Source of the DNA: an uncultured Spartobacteria bacterium
Lineage (GTDB): Bacteria; Verrucomicrobiota; Verrucomicrobiia; Chthoniobacterales; Terrimicrobiaceae
Direction: 5' to 3'
Assembly: GCA_937960895.1 (NCBI GenBank)
Contig: CALCJD010000132.1
Location: forward strand, 1 to 19,306
DNA: 19,306 bases
Both the position numbers and the translations under genes were made by a program. The stretch's first letter is position 1. The number at the start of each line of letters is the position of its first letter. Positions 1-7,076 of this stretch are shown here, one piece after another. The notes under the pieces are model-generated. The model made no database searches and had not been told where the DNA came from. It saw only the letters and a list, made by a program, of their open reading frames with translations.

Positions 1-32
1 GCTGAAATGCTGAAATGCTGAAAGGTTAAAAT
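1..32. repeat. Degenerate tandem octamer repeat (GCTGAAAT x4)
   Basis: Four consecutive 8-base units are visible: GCTGAAAT, GCTGAAAT, GCTGAAAG and GTTAAAAT. The first two are identical and the last two decay. The array touches the window edge, so the true copy number is unknown. It is followed at 38-48 by a GC palindrome (CGCGC-T-GCGCG). It lies in a non-coding stretch and no function is visible. Confidence 0.7.
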
Positions 33-305
33 CGCGACGCGCTGCGCGCTTGGGGAGGGATTGGCACCTTGAAACGTGGGGGAATGGGCCGAGGGAAGAT
101 GGGGGAACATCGGAGCGGATTTGCCGCGGGGCAGATTGTCTCCGTCCCTGCGCGACAGATTGGCGCAGGGGAGGGGGTCGAGGGGCCGAAAGGCTGGGGC
201 CCAAGGGGGAGGGAGACATTCCCGCAAGTGTTCGGTTTTCGGGGCGGTCTGCTGTCCAGGCTCTGATCGGTCGGACGTTGCAGATTTCCATGATGCAACG
301 GTCCG
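33..305 (+). other. Non-coding, hairpin-rich region; candidate small RNA or long 3' UTR
   Basis: No open frame here looks like a protein. Several inverted repeats are present. CCCTGCGC (146-153) pairs perfectly with GCGCAGGG (163-170) around a 9-nt loop. GGCC-GAAA-GGCT (184-195) is a 4-bp hairpin closed by a GNRA tetraloop. GGGA (211-214) pairs with TCCC (220-223). TCGGACGTTGCA (271-282) pairs with TGCAAC (294-299) plus GTCCGA (301-306), giving a 12-bp stem with one bulged G at 300. The last hairpin abuts a likely intrinsic terminator. Together these suggest a structured + strand transcript ending near 350. I see none of the conserved motifs of RNase P RNA, SRP RNA or tmRNA. The 5' end and promoter are not identified, and the upstream gene is outside the window, so it may instead be that gene's 3' untranslated region. 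Confidence 0.35.
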
Positions 306-350
306 AATGGGGAGGAACGGCTGATCGGGCGTCAAAATTCCCCGTTTTTT
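306..350 (+). terminator. Likely intrinsic (Rho-independent) terminator upstream of mraZ
   Basis: AATGGGGAG (306-314) pairs with TTCCCCGTT (338-346) over nine positions: seven Watson-Crick pairs and two G-U wobbles. The right arm runs straight into a run of six T (345-350). The loop is long (23 nt), which weakens the call, but the GGGG/CCCC core followed by a T-run is the classic layout. It would end a transcript coming from the left before the mraZ promoter region. Confidence 0.5.
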
Positions 351-429
351 GGGTCTGTCTGAGGGATTTAGGGGGGATTTTCCGGGTTTGCAAAAATTGC
401 GCCCATGCAACGGCTCTCCGCCTTTCTGA

Positions 430-458
430 TTGACTTTTTTCCTCCGCAGTGGTGAAAA
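430..458 (+). promoter_or_regulatory. Weak sigma70-type promoter candidate for the dcw operon
   Basis: TTGACT at 430-435 is a good match to a -35 hexamer. Seventeen bases downstream lies TGAAAA (453-458), a poor -10 match. The site is about 45-70 bp before the mraZ start and overlaps the first MraZ box, as expected for an autorepressed promoter. The weak -10 keeps confidence low. Confidence 0.3.
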
Positions 459-474
459 GTGGGGCCTTGTGGCG
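450..474 (+). promoter_or_regulatory. Putative MraZ operator: three TGG-type boxes at 10-bp spacing
   Basis: Three direct repeats, TGGTG (450-454), TGGGG (460-464) and TGGCG (470-474), are separated by exactly five bases each. A fourth, degenerate TGTCA follows in phase at 480-484. MraZ proteins are known to bind tandem TGGGN pentamers with 5-nt spacers just upstream of their own gene, so one side of the helix is contacted once per turn. The position, 29-53 bp before the mraZ start codon, and the spacing fit autoregulation of the whole cluster. Function is inferred from this match. Confidence 0.7.
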
Positions 475-502
475 ACAAATGTCACAAAAAACCTAGAATT
501 TG

Positions 503-952
503 ATGGGTCAGGATGCACCAGCGCTCTTCTCGGGTACCTTCGAGCGTTCCATGGACGCGAAGAAGCGCGTGGCCGTGCCTGCGTCCTGGCTCAGCCGGGA
601 GGAAGGGGAGGTTCTGCACATCATTCCCCATCCCACGGAGGGGTATCTGATGGTGATGCCTCCGGCGGAATTCGACCGATGGGAGCAACGCATCAACGAG
701 TCGAATGCCTCCCCGGCGGAGAAGCGCATGGCCATCCGGAAATTTTACAGCGAAGCGCACACGGTCACGACCGACAAGCAGGGGCGGATCGTCCTGAACG
801 AGAAGCACTGCGAGCGGGCCGGGATCACCGGGGAGGTCATCTTCGTCGGTGGCCGCAGTCGCTTCGAGATCTGGAGCCGCGAGCGCCATCTCGCGGCGGA
901 GACGGCCCAGAACGCTGCCTACCAGCGCGTTGCGGAGGCCATCGGACTCTGA
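503..952 (+). CDS. mraZ: Transcriptional regulator MraZ
   Basis: MraZ is a ring-forming DNA-binding repressor that usually opens the dcw cluster and controls it. The 149-residue product has two SpoVT/AbrB-like halves. The first lies at about residues 9-55, with DAKKR at 18-22 where the family usually has DxKGR. The second lies at about 81-130, with the canonical DKQGR at 91-95 and a FEIWS strand. The length is typical. I start at ATG 503; an adjacent in-frame TTG at 500 would add one residue. No clear Shine-Dalgarno sequence precedes either. A later ATG at 551 would delete the conserved FSGTFE segment and is unlikely. Three MraZ-type boxes lie just upstream. The next gene, rsmH, is the expected neighbour. 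Confidence 0.95.
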   Translation: MGQDAPALFSGTFERSMDAKKRVAVPASWLSREEGEVLHIIPHPTEGYLMVMPPAEFDRWEQRINESNASPAEKRMAIRKFYSEAHTVTTDKQGRIVLNEKHCERAGITGEVIFVGGRSRFEIWSRERHLAAETAQNAAYQRVAEAIGL

Positions 953-992
953 GGTTTTATGGAGACCCCAACGCCATGAAAGAAACCTGCTG

Positions 993-1151
993 ATGAGCAA
1001 GCGGGACCGGGTGTTTTGCTTCGGATTCAACCCAGCCAAGGGCTCCGACGGTAAGCCCAAAGGTCAGGCCGCCATCAAACTCCGCCCCCGCAACGCCTAT
1101 GAACTTCTTGGACTTCGACGACCAGCCAATACAAACCTTGGAAAAGCCTGA
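993..1151 (+). CDS. Possible small ORF between mraZ and rsmH (52 aa)
   Basis: An open frame starting at ATG 993 encodes 52 residues, beginning MSKRDRVFCFGFNPAKG and rich in Lys, Gly and Pro. It overlaps the first 53 bases of rsmH in another frame. Just before it, a five-codon mini-ORF (ATG 976, MKETC) ends with TGATGA, so its stop overlaps this start. There is no strong Shine-Dalgarno sequence and I recognise no family. It may be spurious, or the 146-bp gap may simply be the rsmH leader. It is listed because this is the only sizeable gap early in an otherwise packed operon. Confidence 0.2.
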   Translation: MSKRDRVFCFGFNPAKGSDGKPKGQAAIKLRPRNAYELLGLRRPANTNLGKA

Positions 1152-2073
1152 CACGGCTGGTGCCTATCACGTGCCCGTGATGGCGGACGAGGTGGTCGCA
1201 TTGCTGCGTCCGGCTCCGGGGCTCATTTTTCTCGACGGCACGGTGGGGGGCGGGGGTCATACGGAACGCTTTCTCCAGCACGGCGCCGAGGTGGTCGCGC
1301 TCGATCAGGACGCCGAGGCCATCGCGGAATGCACCCGGCGGCTGGCGCCCTATTCCCACCGGCTGCATCTGGTGGAGTCCAATTTCGAAAACGCCCCCGC
1401 GGTGCTCGACCGGCTCGGCATCCCGACGGTGGGCGGCGCGCTGCTGGATCTCGGGGTGTCCTCGCACCAGCTCGACACGGCCGAGCGGGGGTTTGCCATG
1501 ATGAAGGACGGTCCGCTGGACATGCGCATGAGCCGGTCGAATCCGCGCACGGCGGCCGACCTCGTGAACACCGAGAGCGCGGCGGAACTGGCCCGCATTT
1601 TCCGTGAATACGGCGAGGAACCGCGCGCCATGCACATCGCGGCGAAGATTGTCGCGCTGCGGGCGGAGCGTCCGTTCCGGACCACGTTCGACCTGGCGGC
1701 GGCGGTCACTTCGGTGATCCCGCGCACGGGTCCGCGCCATCCGGCCACGCGGGTTTTTCAGGCGCTGCGCATTGCGGTGAATGACGAACTCGGCGTGATC
1801 GAGCGCGGACTGGAGGCGATTTCCTCCCGGCTGGCCCGCGGGGCGCGGCTGGCGGTCATCAGCTTCCATTCGCTTGAGGACCGCATCGTGAAGAATTTCT
1901 TCCGCTCCCGCAGCACCGAGTGGATCGACCGTCCGGAGTGGCCCGAACCCCGCCGCAACCCCGACCGCATTTTCCGCCTCCTCACCCCGCGTCCCATGGA
2001 CGCCTCGGGCGAGGAGGTCAACGTCAACCCTCGCGCGCGCAGCGCCAAGCTGCGTGTCGTCGAACGCCTCTAA
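1099..2073 (+). CDS. rsmH: 16S rRNA (cytosine(1402)-N(4))-methyltransferase RsmH (MraW)
   Basis: RsmH uses S-adenosylmethionine to N4-methylate C1402 of 16S rRNA in the ribosomal P site. The 324-residue protein shows the family signatures in order: YHVPVM (23-28), the SAM-binding loop DGTVGGGGHT (46-55), the acidic ALDQDAEAI segment (67-75), LLDLGVSSHQLD (115-126), GFAMMKDGPLDMRM (131-144), the substrate-domain segment with REYGEEPRA (169-177), RVFQALRIAVNDEL (218-231) and ISFHSLEDRIVK (254-265). ATG 1099 is the first start in this frame after the upstream TGA at 994. The roughly 20 residues before YHVPVM are not conserved, and no good Shine-Dalgarno sequence is present. It stops 5 bp before ftsL and sits at its usual place after mraZ. 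Confidence 0.97.
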   Translation: MNFLDFDDQPIQTLEKPDTAGAYHVPVMADEVVALLRPAPGLIFLDGTVGGGGHTERFLQHGAEVVALDQDAEAIAECTRRLAPYSHRLHLVESNFENAPAVLDRLGIPTVGGALLDLGVSSHQLDTAERGFAMMKDGPLDMRMSRSNPRTAADLVNTESAAELARIFREYGEEPRAMHIAAKIVALRAERPFRTTFDLAAAVTSVIPRTGPRHPATRVFQALRIAVNDELGVIERGLEAISSRLARGARLAVISFHSLEDRIVKNFFRSRSTEWIDRPEWPEPRRNPDRIFRLLTPRPMDASGEEVNVNPRARSAKLRVVERL

Positions 2074-2078
2074 GTCCC

Positions 2079-2462
2079 ATGATGACAGCCAGCCTTTCCT
2101 CTCCCAGTCGACAGCATGTCAATCCGATCCACATCGCGCCGCTCGTGAAGTGGCTCACCCTCGCGCTCCTGGTGGGCGTGGCGGGGCTGATGTTTGTGTA
2201 CGTGAAAAACCAGCAGCACCTGCTGGGCGCGCGCACCCGTGAGGTGGAGAAGAAGATCGCCGAAGTGAGGGCGTACAACGAGGTGCTCCTCGCGCGCATT
2301 TCCGCGCTTTCGTCCCGCGCTGAACTTCAGCGCAAGCTCGACCGCGGCATGATTTCGCTGCGGCCGATCCAGGACACCGCCATCGCCCGCCTCACGCCCC
2401 CCGGAAACGCCGAACGGGACGGCGTGGTTCGCACCGCGGCCAACGAGGGATATCGTCCGTGA
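2079..2462 (+). CDS. ftsL: FtsL-like cell division protein
   Basis: This is a small bitopic membrane protein of 127 residues: a short cytoplasmic N-terminus, one hydrophobic helix at about 22-42, then a charged helical stretch at about 44-90 that looks like a coiled coil (EVEKKIAEVRAYNEVLLARI). The Pro/Gly-rich tail is probably disordered. FtsL pairs with FtsB and FtsQ and activates the FtsW-FtsI septal synthase from the periplasm. FtsL is poorly conserved in sequence, so the assignment rests on topology, size and its place between rsmH and ftsI. Start ATG 2079 is 5 bp after rsmH; ATG 2082 is equally possible. The frame stays open upstream inside rsmH, but that part is a shadow. Its stop overlaps the GTG start of ftsI by 4 bases. 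Confidence 0.8.
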   Translation: MMTASLSSPSRQHVNPIHIAPLVKWLTLALLVGVAGLMFVYVKNQQHLLGARTREVEKKIAEVRAYNEVLLARISALSSRAELQRKLDRGMISLRPIQDTAIARLTPPGNAERDGVVRTAANEGYRP

Positions 2463-4243
2463 GATGGAGAGCACGGCGCCGAGCTATTTGGGCCTGCGTG
2501 TTCCTGGCCGGAATCTTTACCATTTATTCCGCGCGTCTCATCTACCTTCAGGTCGCGAAGAATGAGGAATACGCCGCCCTGGCGGCAAAAAACCACACCA
2601 CCCGCATTCCCATCCCCGCCCGGCGGGGGCTGATCAAGGACCGCCACGGCGAGATCCTGGCGGCCAACATTCCGGTGCGCAAGGTGGTGGCGGACGGTTC
2701 CATCATCAAGAACCCGGCGGCGCTGGCCGCCGTGGCCTCGCCGTGGCTGGACATCCCGGAGGCGGAACTGGCCGCCGACCTCGAAACGAAGAGCAAATAC
2801 AAGGTCCTGGTCCACGAACTGGCCGAGGAGAAGGCGTTTGCCCTGCAGAAGGAGATGGCGGCGAAAAACCTCCGCGGTCTGTTTTTCTACGAAAACACCA
2901 AGCGGACCTATCCCAACGGGCCGATGCTCTGCCATGTGCTCGGGTTCCTGGCCCGCAAGGATCCGCGCGACGAACACGTGGTGGGTGTCGACGGGATCGA
3001 GCGCAGCATGGAACAGGATCTTGCCGGCATCGACGGATACCGTCACATCGAGCGCGACCGCACCGGCAAGGAGGTGGTCATTTATCGCGGACAGGAACAG
3101 GCCCCGCGCCACGGCTACAATGTCCAGCTCACCATCGACATGGGGCTGCAGGCCATTCTGGAGGCGGAGCTCGAGGCGGCCTACAAGGAACTGAAGCCCG
3201 AGACGGCCACCGGCATCATGGTCGATCCCAAAACGGGGGAGATCCTCGCCCTGGCCAACCGGCCCTGTTTTGATCCGAACGATCTGAACTCCTCGAAACC
3301 GGAGCAGATGATCAACCGGGCCATCCTCGACATGGTGGAGCCGGGTTCGACATTCAAGATCGTGGTGGCCTCCGGCGCGATGAACGAGCGGGTGGTCAAC
3401 GAGAAGAGCCTCATTTACTGCGAGAACGGGTCGTTCGCCTACGGCGGACGCATCCTGCGCGATCACCACGGCTACGGGAACATGTCCGTGGCCCAGATCA
3501 TCCAGAAATCGTCGAACATCGGCTCGGCCAAGATGGCGCTGATGATGGGCGAGGACAAATATTACGAATACGTGCGCCGTTTCGGCTTCGGCGAACGCAC
3601 CGGCGTGGAACTGCCCGGCGAGATTCCCGGCATGGTGCACCCGCCGGCCCGCTGGGACAAACTCACCATTACCCGCATGCCCATGGGCCATGCCATCGCG
3701 GTCACTCCGCTGCAGATGACGATGGGCATGGCCGTGATGGCCAACGGAGGCCGCCTGATGAAGGCGCACATCGTCAAGAGCATCGAGGATGAAAACGGCA
3801 ACGAGGTGTACCGCGCCCGGCCCGAGGTCGTGCGGGAGGTCGTGCCCGAGAAGGTGGCGCGTTTCCTCAGCCAGGCCCTGGAGAGCGTGGTGGGTGAGGG
3901 CGGCACGGCCCAGCTCGCGCGCGTGTCGGGATTTTCCGTGGCCGGCAAGACCGGCACCGCCCAGAAGGTGGACCCGCGCGGCGGCTACGCACGCGGCAAA
4001 TATGTCGTCTCGTTCGTCGGATACATGCCGGCGGAGGACCCGCGCTTTGTCTGTCTGATCATGGTGAACGACGCCAAGATCGCCCCGAATTTGAACTACG
4101 GCGGCCTGGTGGCCGCTCCGATCTTTTCCCGCGTGGCGGAGAAGGCGGCGCGTTACCTCGATCTCACCCCGACACCCAAGGCCGAATCGATCCTTCCCGT
4201 CGCGTTGCGGGACACCGAGGAGAAGGGGGGATACCGACAATGA
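2459..4243 (+). CDS. ftsI: Septal peptidoglycan transpeptidase FtsI (PBP3-type, class B PBP)
   Basis: FtsI crosslinks new peptidoglycan at the division septum, working with FtsW. The 594-residue protein has a basic N-terminus and one membrane anchor (about 10-30). A class B dimerisation/pedestal domain follows, with RRGLIKDRHGEILA (55-68) and GVDGIERS (176-183). The penicillin-binding transpeptidase domain carries all three active-site motifs: STFK (297-300, catalytic Ser297), SSN (351-353) and KTGT (497-500). No PASTA domain follows. The start is GTG 2459, which overlaps the ftsL stop as GTGA; GAGGGA at 2445-2450 is a plausible ribosome binding site 8 bases upstream. Its stop overlaps the murE start (ATGA), suggesting translational coupling. 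Length and motif order are standard for the family. Confidence 0.96.
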   Translation: MRWRARRRAIWACVFLAGIFTIYSARLIYLQVAKNEEYAALAAKNHTTRIPIPARRGLIKDRHGEILAANIPVRKVVADGSIIKNPAALAAVASPWLDIPEAELAADLETKSKYKVLVHELAEEKAFALQKEMAAKNLRGLFFYENTKRTYPNGPMLCHVLGFLARKDPRDEHVVGVDGIERSMEQDLAGIDGYRHIERDRTGKEVVIYRGQEQAPRHGYNVQLTIDMGLQAILEAELEAAYKELKPETATGIMVDPKTGEILALANRPCFDPNDLNSSKPEQMINRAILDMVEPGSTFKIVVASGAMNERVVNEKSLIYCENGSFAYGGRILRDHHGYGNMSVAQIIQKSSNIGSAKMALMMGEDKYYEYVRRFGFGERTGVELPGEIPGMVHPPARWDKLTITRMPMGHAIAVTPLQMTMGMAVMANGGRLMKAHIVKSIEDENGNEVYRARPEVVREVVPEKVARFLSQALESVVGEGGTAQLARVSGFSVAGKTGTAQKVDPRGGYARGKYVVSFVGYMPAEDPRFVCLIMVNDAKIAPNLNYGGLVAAPIFSRVAEKAARYLDLTPTPKAESILPVALRDTEEKGGYRQ

Positions 4244-5724
4244 GCGTGCCACTTTCCGAACTTCTGACCGCCACGGCGGTCACCGATCACAATGCCGACC
4301 CGCAGCTGCGGGTTGAATCGCTTTGTTACGACTCCCGTCGCTGCCGGCCCGGGGCGCTGTTTTTTGCGCTGCGGGGGGCGAAGGAGGACGGAACCCGGTT
4401 TGTCGCGCAGGCCGCCCAACAGGGGGCGGTTGCGATCGTCTCCGATGCTGCCTTGTCGGCCTGCGCGCTTCCTTTGATCCAGGTGCCGAACGCCCGCCTG
4501 GCCATGGCCGAGATGGCCGCCGCCTTTTACGGGCGTCCGGCGGATGCGCTCAAGGTGATGGGCGTCACCGGCACCAACGGCAAGACGACCACCGCGTTTC
4601 TCGTCAAACACCTGCTCGACGCGGACCAGCGCCGGTGCGGCCTCGTCGGAACGGTCAAATACTGCGTGGGCGACCGCGAGTTCGACGCGCCGCGCACGAC
4701 GCCGGAGTCGGTGGACCTCCAGGATCTGCTCGCGCAGATGGTCGCCGCCGGCAGCCGCGCGGTGGCGATGGAGGTGTCGAGTCATGCCCTCGTCCAGCAC
4801 CGCACCGACGCCATCGGGTTCGACACCGCGGTTTTCACCAATCTCACGCAGGACCATCTCGATTTTCACAGGACGATGGACGCCTACTTCGAGGCGAAGG
4901 CGCGGTTGTTTGACGGCCTGACCCGGCAGAAGAAAAAGGCGCGCGCCATCATCAATCTCGACGACCGTTTCGGCCGCTTCCTCATCGAGCGTTTCGAGAA
5001 GCAGCTTCAGGTCATCACCTACGGGCAGGGCGTGCATGCGAATTTCCGCGCGACCAACGTGCGCTTCGACGCGACCGGCAGTTCGTTCCAGCTGACGGCG
5101 AAAGGCCGGGAATATCTCGTGCGTTCTCCGCTCATCGGGTCGTTCAACATCTACAACACCCTTGCCGCCCTGGCCGCCGCCAATGCCATGGGAATGGAGC
5201 TCCGCGCGGCGGTGGCCGCCATGGCGAAGGCCCCGCAGGTGCCCGGCCGTCTGGAACGGGTCCAGGTGAAACGCAGCTTCCAGGTGTTTGTCGACTACGC
5301 GCACACGGACGACGCCCTGCGCAATGTGCTGCGCACGCTGAGGGAACTCAAACCGCGCCGGCTGGTGACCGTCTTTGGCTGCGGCGGCGACCGCGACCGC
5401 GCCAAGCGTCCGCTCATGGCCGCCGCGGCGGAGGAATTCTCCGACTGGTGCATCCTGACCTCGGACAATCCGCGCAGCGAGGACCCGCTGCGCATCCTCG
5501 AGGACATCCGGAAGGGCCTGCGCGGAAAACGCTTCGAGGAGATTCCGGACCGCGCCGAGGCGATCCAGCGGGCCGTGCAGCTGGCCGGTCCCGGTGACAT
5601 CGTCCTGCTCGCGGGCAAGGGCCACGAGACCTACCAGGAATTTGCCGACGGGAAACGCATTCCCTTCGATGACGTCGCCGTGGCGCGGCGCGCCATCGAG
5701 GCCAAACGGGTGGAGGTGGGCTGA
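4240..5724 (+). CDS. murE: UDP-MurNAc-L-Ala-D-Glu:meso-diaminopimelate ligase MurE
   Basis: MurE adds the third stem-peptide residue in the cytoplasm. The 494-residue protein shows the three-domain Mur ligase layout. The N-terminal domain has the uridine-binding DSRR segment (31-34). The central ATPase has the P-loop GTNGKTT (111-117), MEVSSHAL (177-184), DHLDFH (205-210) and EAKARLF (218-224), whose Lys220 is the expected carbamylated residue. The C-terminal domain has DYAHTDDAL (352-360), FGCGGDRDR (379-387) and DNPR (409-412). DNPR is the meso-diaminopimelate specificity motif, so the wall is probably of the Gram-negative m-DAP type. A purine-rich GGGGGGA at 4225-4231 lies 8 bases before the ATG. 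The start overlaps ftsI by 4 bases and the stop shares a base with murF. Confidence 0.97.
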   Translation: MSVPLSELLTATAVTDHNADPQLRVESLCYDSRRCRPGALFFALRGAKEDGTRFVAQAAQQGAVAIVSDAALSACALPLIQVPNARLAMAEMAAAFYGRPADALKVMGVTGTNGKTTTAFLVKHLLDADQRRCGLVGTVKYCVGDREFDAPRTTPESVDLQDLLAQMVAAGSRAVAMEVSSHALVQHRTDAIGFDTAVFTNLTQDHLDFHRTMDAYFEAKARLFDGLTRQKKKARAIINLDDRFGRFLIERFEKQLQVITYGQGVHANFRATNVRFDATGSSFQLTAKGREYLVRSPLIGSFNIYNTLAALAAANAMGMELRAAVAAMAKAPQVPGRLERVQVKRSFQVFVDYAHTDDALRNVLRTLRELKPRRLVTVFGCGGDRDRAKRPLMAAAAEEFSDWCILTSDNPRSEDPLRILEDIRKGLRGKRFEEIPDRAEAIQRAVQLAGPGDIVLLAGKGHETYQEFADGKRIPFDDVAVARRAIEAKRVEVG

Positions 5725-7076
5725 TGGACGCGCTCGACCTTCTTGAAATCGCCGAACTCTGCGGCGGCACGCTCCGGGGACGCCCGGAAAACCTGACGGT
5801 GTCCCGGATTTCCAAGGACACCCGCACGCTGGCGCCGGGCGATCTCTACCTGGCCCTGCGGGGGGAAAACCACGACGGCAACCTGTACGCGAAGGAGGCC
5901 GCAGCGCGGGGCGCCGTCGGCGCCATTCTCGACCGCGTGCCCGCGGACCTGCCGCCGGACTTTCCGGTCATTCAGGTGGAGGATTCCCTTGCCGCGCTGC
6001 ACCGGCTGGCCGGCGCGTGGCGCGACCGGCTCCCGCTCCGGGTGGTCTGCATCACCGGCAGCAGCGGCAAGACGAGCACGAAGGAATTCACCGCGGCCGT
6101 CCTCGCCACGCGGTTTCGCGTGGTCAGGACCGAGGGCAATCTCAACAACCACATCGGGCTGCCCCTTTCGATCCTCTCCGCGTCGACATCCGACGATGCG
6201 GCGGTGTGGGAGATCGGGATGAACCATCCCGGCGAGATTGCGCCCCTGGCCCGGCTGGCCCGGCCCGACCTTGCCATCATCACCAACATCGGCGTCGCGC
6301 ACATCGAGTATATGGGGTCGCGCGAGGCCATCGCGAAGGAAAAGGGCGCGCTGGTCGGGGCCGTCGGCGCCGACGGCGCGGTGGTGCTGCCCGCGGAGGA
6401 CGATTTCCGGGAATACCTCGCGTCCGTCTCCCGGGCGCGGGTCATCGAAGCCGGAGTGACCCGCGGGGAGGTCACCGCCTCGGATCTGGAAATCGACATG
6501 GACGGCAGCCGGTTTGTCCTGCATTGGGAGGGCGATTCGGTGCGCGCGCGCCTCGCCGTTCCCGGCGAGCACATGGTCCGCAATGCGCTGCTGGCGGTGG
6601 CGGCCGGTCTGGAGTTTGGACTGAGTCTCGAGGAATGCGCGGAGGGACTCGCCTCCGCCCGGCTCACCGGGGGCCGGCTGGCCCGCCGCACCGTGCGCGG
6701 GGTGACCATTCTCGACGACACCTACAACGCCAATCCCGATTCGATGGAGGCGGCCGTGCGGACGCTGAAGGCGGTCGGAACCCGCGGCCGTCGCATTGCC
6801 GTGCTGGGACGCATGGGGGAACTCGGGGATCATGCCTCCGAGGGATACCGTCAGGTCGGCCGGGCTGCGGCGGCCCTGGATGCGCTCATTGCCGTCGGAC
6901 CCGAAACCGTCGCGCTCACGGAGACCGCCCGGGCCGGCGGATTGAAGGAAATTCACGAAACGTCCTCCGCCGAGGAGGCGGCCGCGGTGCTGCGACGCAT
7001 CGCCGCCGAGGGGGACATTGTACTCGTCAAAGGAAGCCGCTTCGCCCGCATGGAGCGAGTCATCGAAAATTTCTGA
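5724..7076 (+). CDS. murF: UDP-MurNAc-tripeptide:D-alanyl-D-alanine ligase MurF
   Basis: MurF joins the D-Ala-D-Ala dipeptide made by Ddl to UDP-MurNAc-tripeptide, completing the cytoplasmic pentapeptide precursor. The 450-residue protein contains the MurF version of the P-loop, GSSGKTSTKE (112-121). It also has EGNLNNHIGLPLS (137-149), GMNHPGEI (165-172), NIGVAHIEYMGS (188-199) with EAIAKEKG (201-208), DDTYNANPDSM (331-341) and LGRMGELG (361-368), and ends with VKGSRFARME. The start ATG shares its A with the murE stop (TGATG). A good Shine-Dalgarno sequence, GGAGGT at 5712-5717, lies 6 bases upstream inside murE. Its own stop overlaps mraY in the same way. Confidence 0.97.
   Translation: MDALDLLEIAELCGGTLRGRPENLTVSRISKDTRTLAPGDLYLALRGENHDGNLYAKEAAARGAVGAILDRVPADLPPDFPVIQVEDSLAALHRLAGAWRDRLPLRVVCITGSSGKTSTKEFTAAVLATRFRVVRTEGNLNNHIGLPLSILSASTSDDAAVWEIGMNHPGEIAPLARLARPDLAIITNIGVAHIEYMGSREAIAKEKGALVGAVGADGAVVLPAEDDFREYLASVSRARVIEAGVTRGEVTASDLEIDMDGSRFVLHWEGDSVRARLAVPGEHMVRNALLAVAAGLEFGLSLEECAEGLASARLTGGRLARRTVRGVTILDDTYNANPDSMEAAVRTLKAVGTRGRRIAVLGRMGELGDHASEGYRQVGRAAAALDALIAVGPETVALTETARAGGLKEIHETSSAEEAAAVLRRIAAEGDIVLVKGSRFARMERVIENF

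Noticed and set aside
33..350. RNase P RNA or another known housekeeping RNA upstream of mraZ
   Set aside because: rnpB lies near mraZ in some bacteria, but the conserved RNase P cores (such as GAGGAAAGTCC and ACAGAA..CCGGCTTA) are absent on both strands. SRP RNA and tmRNA signatures are also missing.
26..433. Short open frames on both strands before mraZ
   Set aside because: They overlap one another, have Arg/Gly/Pro-rich composition typical of translated non-coding GC-rich DNA, lack ribosome binding sites, and cross the hairpins and terminator described here.
494..499. TAGAAT as the -10 element of mraZ
   Set aside because: It is a good hexamer, but it sits only 3 bases before the ATG, would start transcription inside the coding region, and has no good -35 at 16-18 bp.
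551..952. Later mraZ start at ATG 551
   Set aside because: It would remove the conserved first beta strand (FSGTFE) of the AbrB-like domain, which aligns with the start of other MraZ proteins.
2327..4252. 641-codon antisense open frame across ftsI
   Set aside because: It mirrors the full ftsI gene, which has all penicillin-binding motifs on the + strand. Long antisense frames are expected in GC-rich genes with strong third-position bias, and the product shows no recognisable domain.
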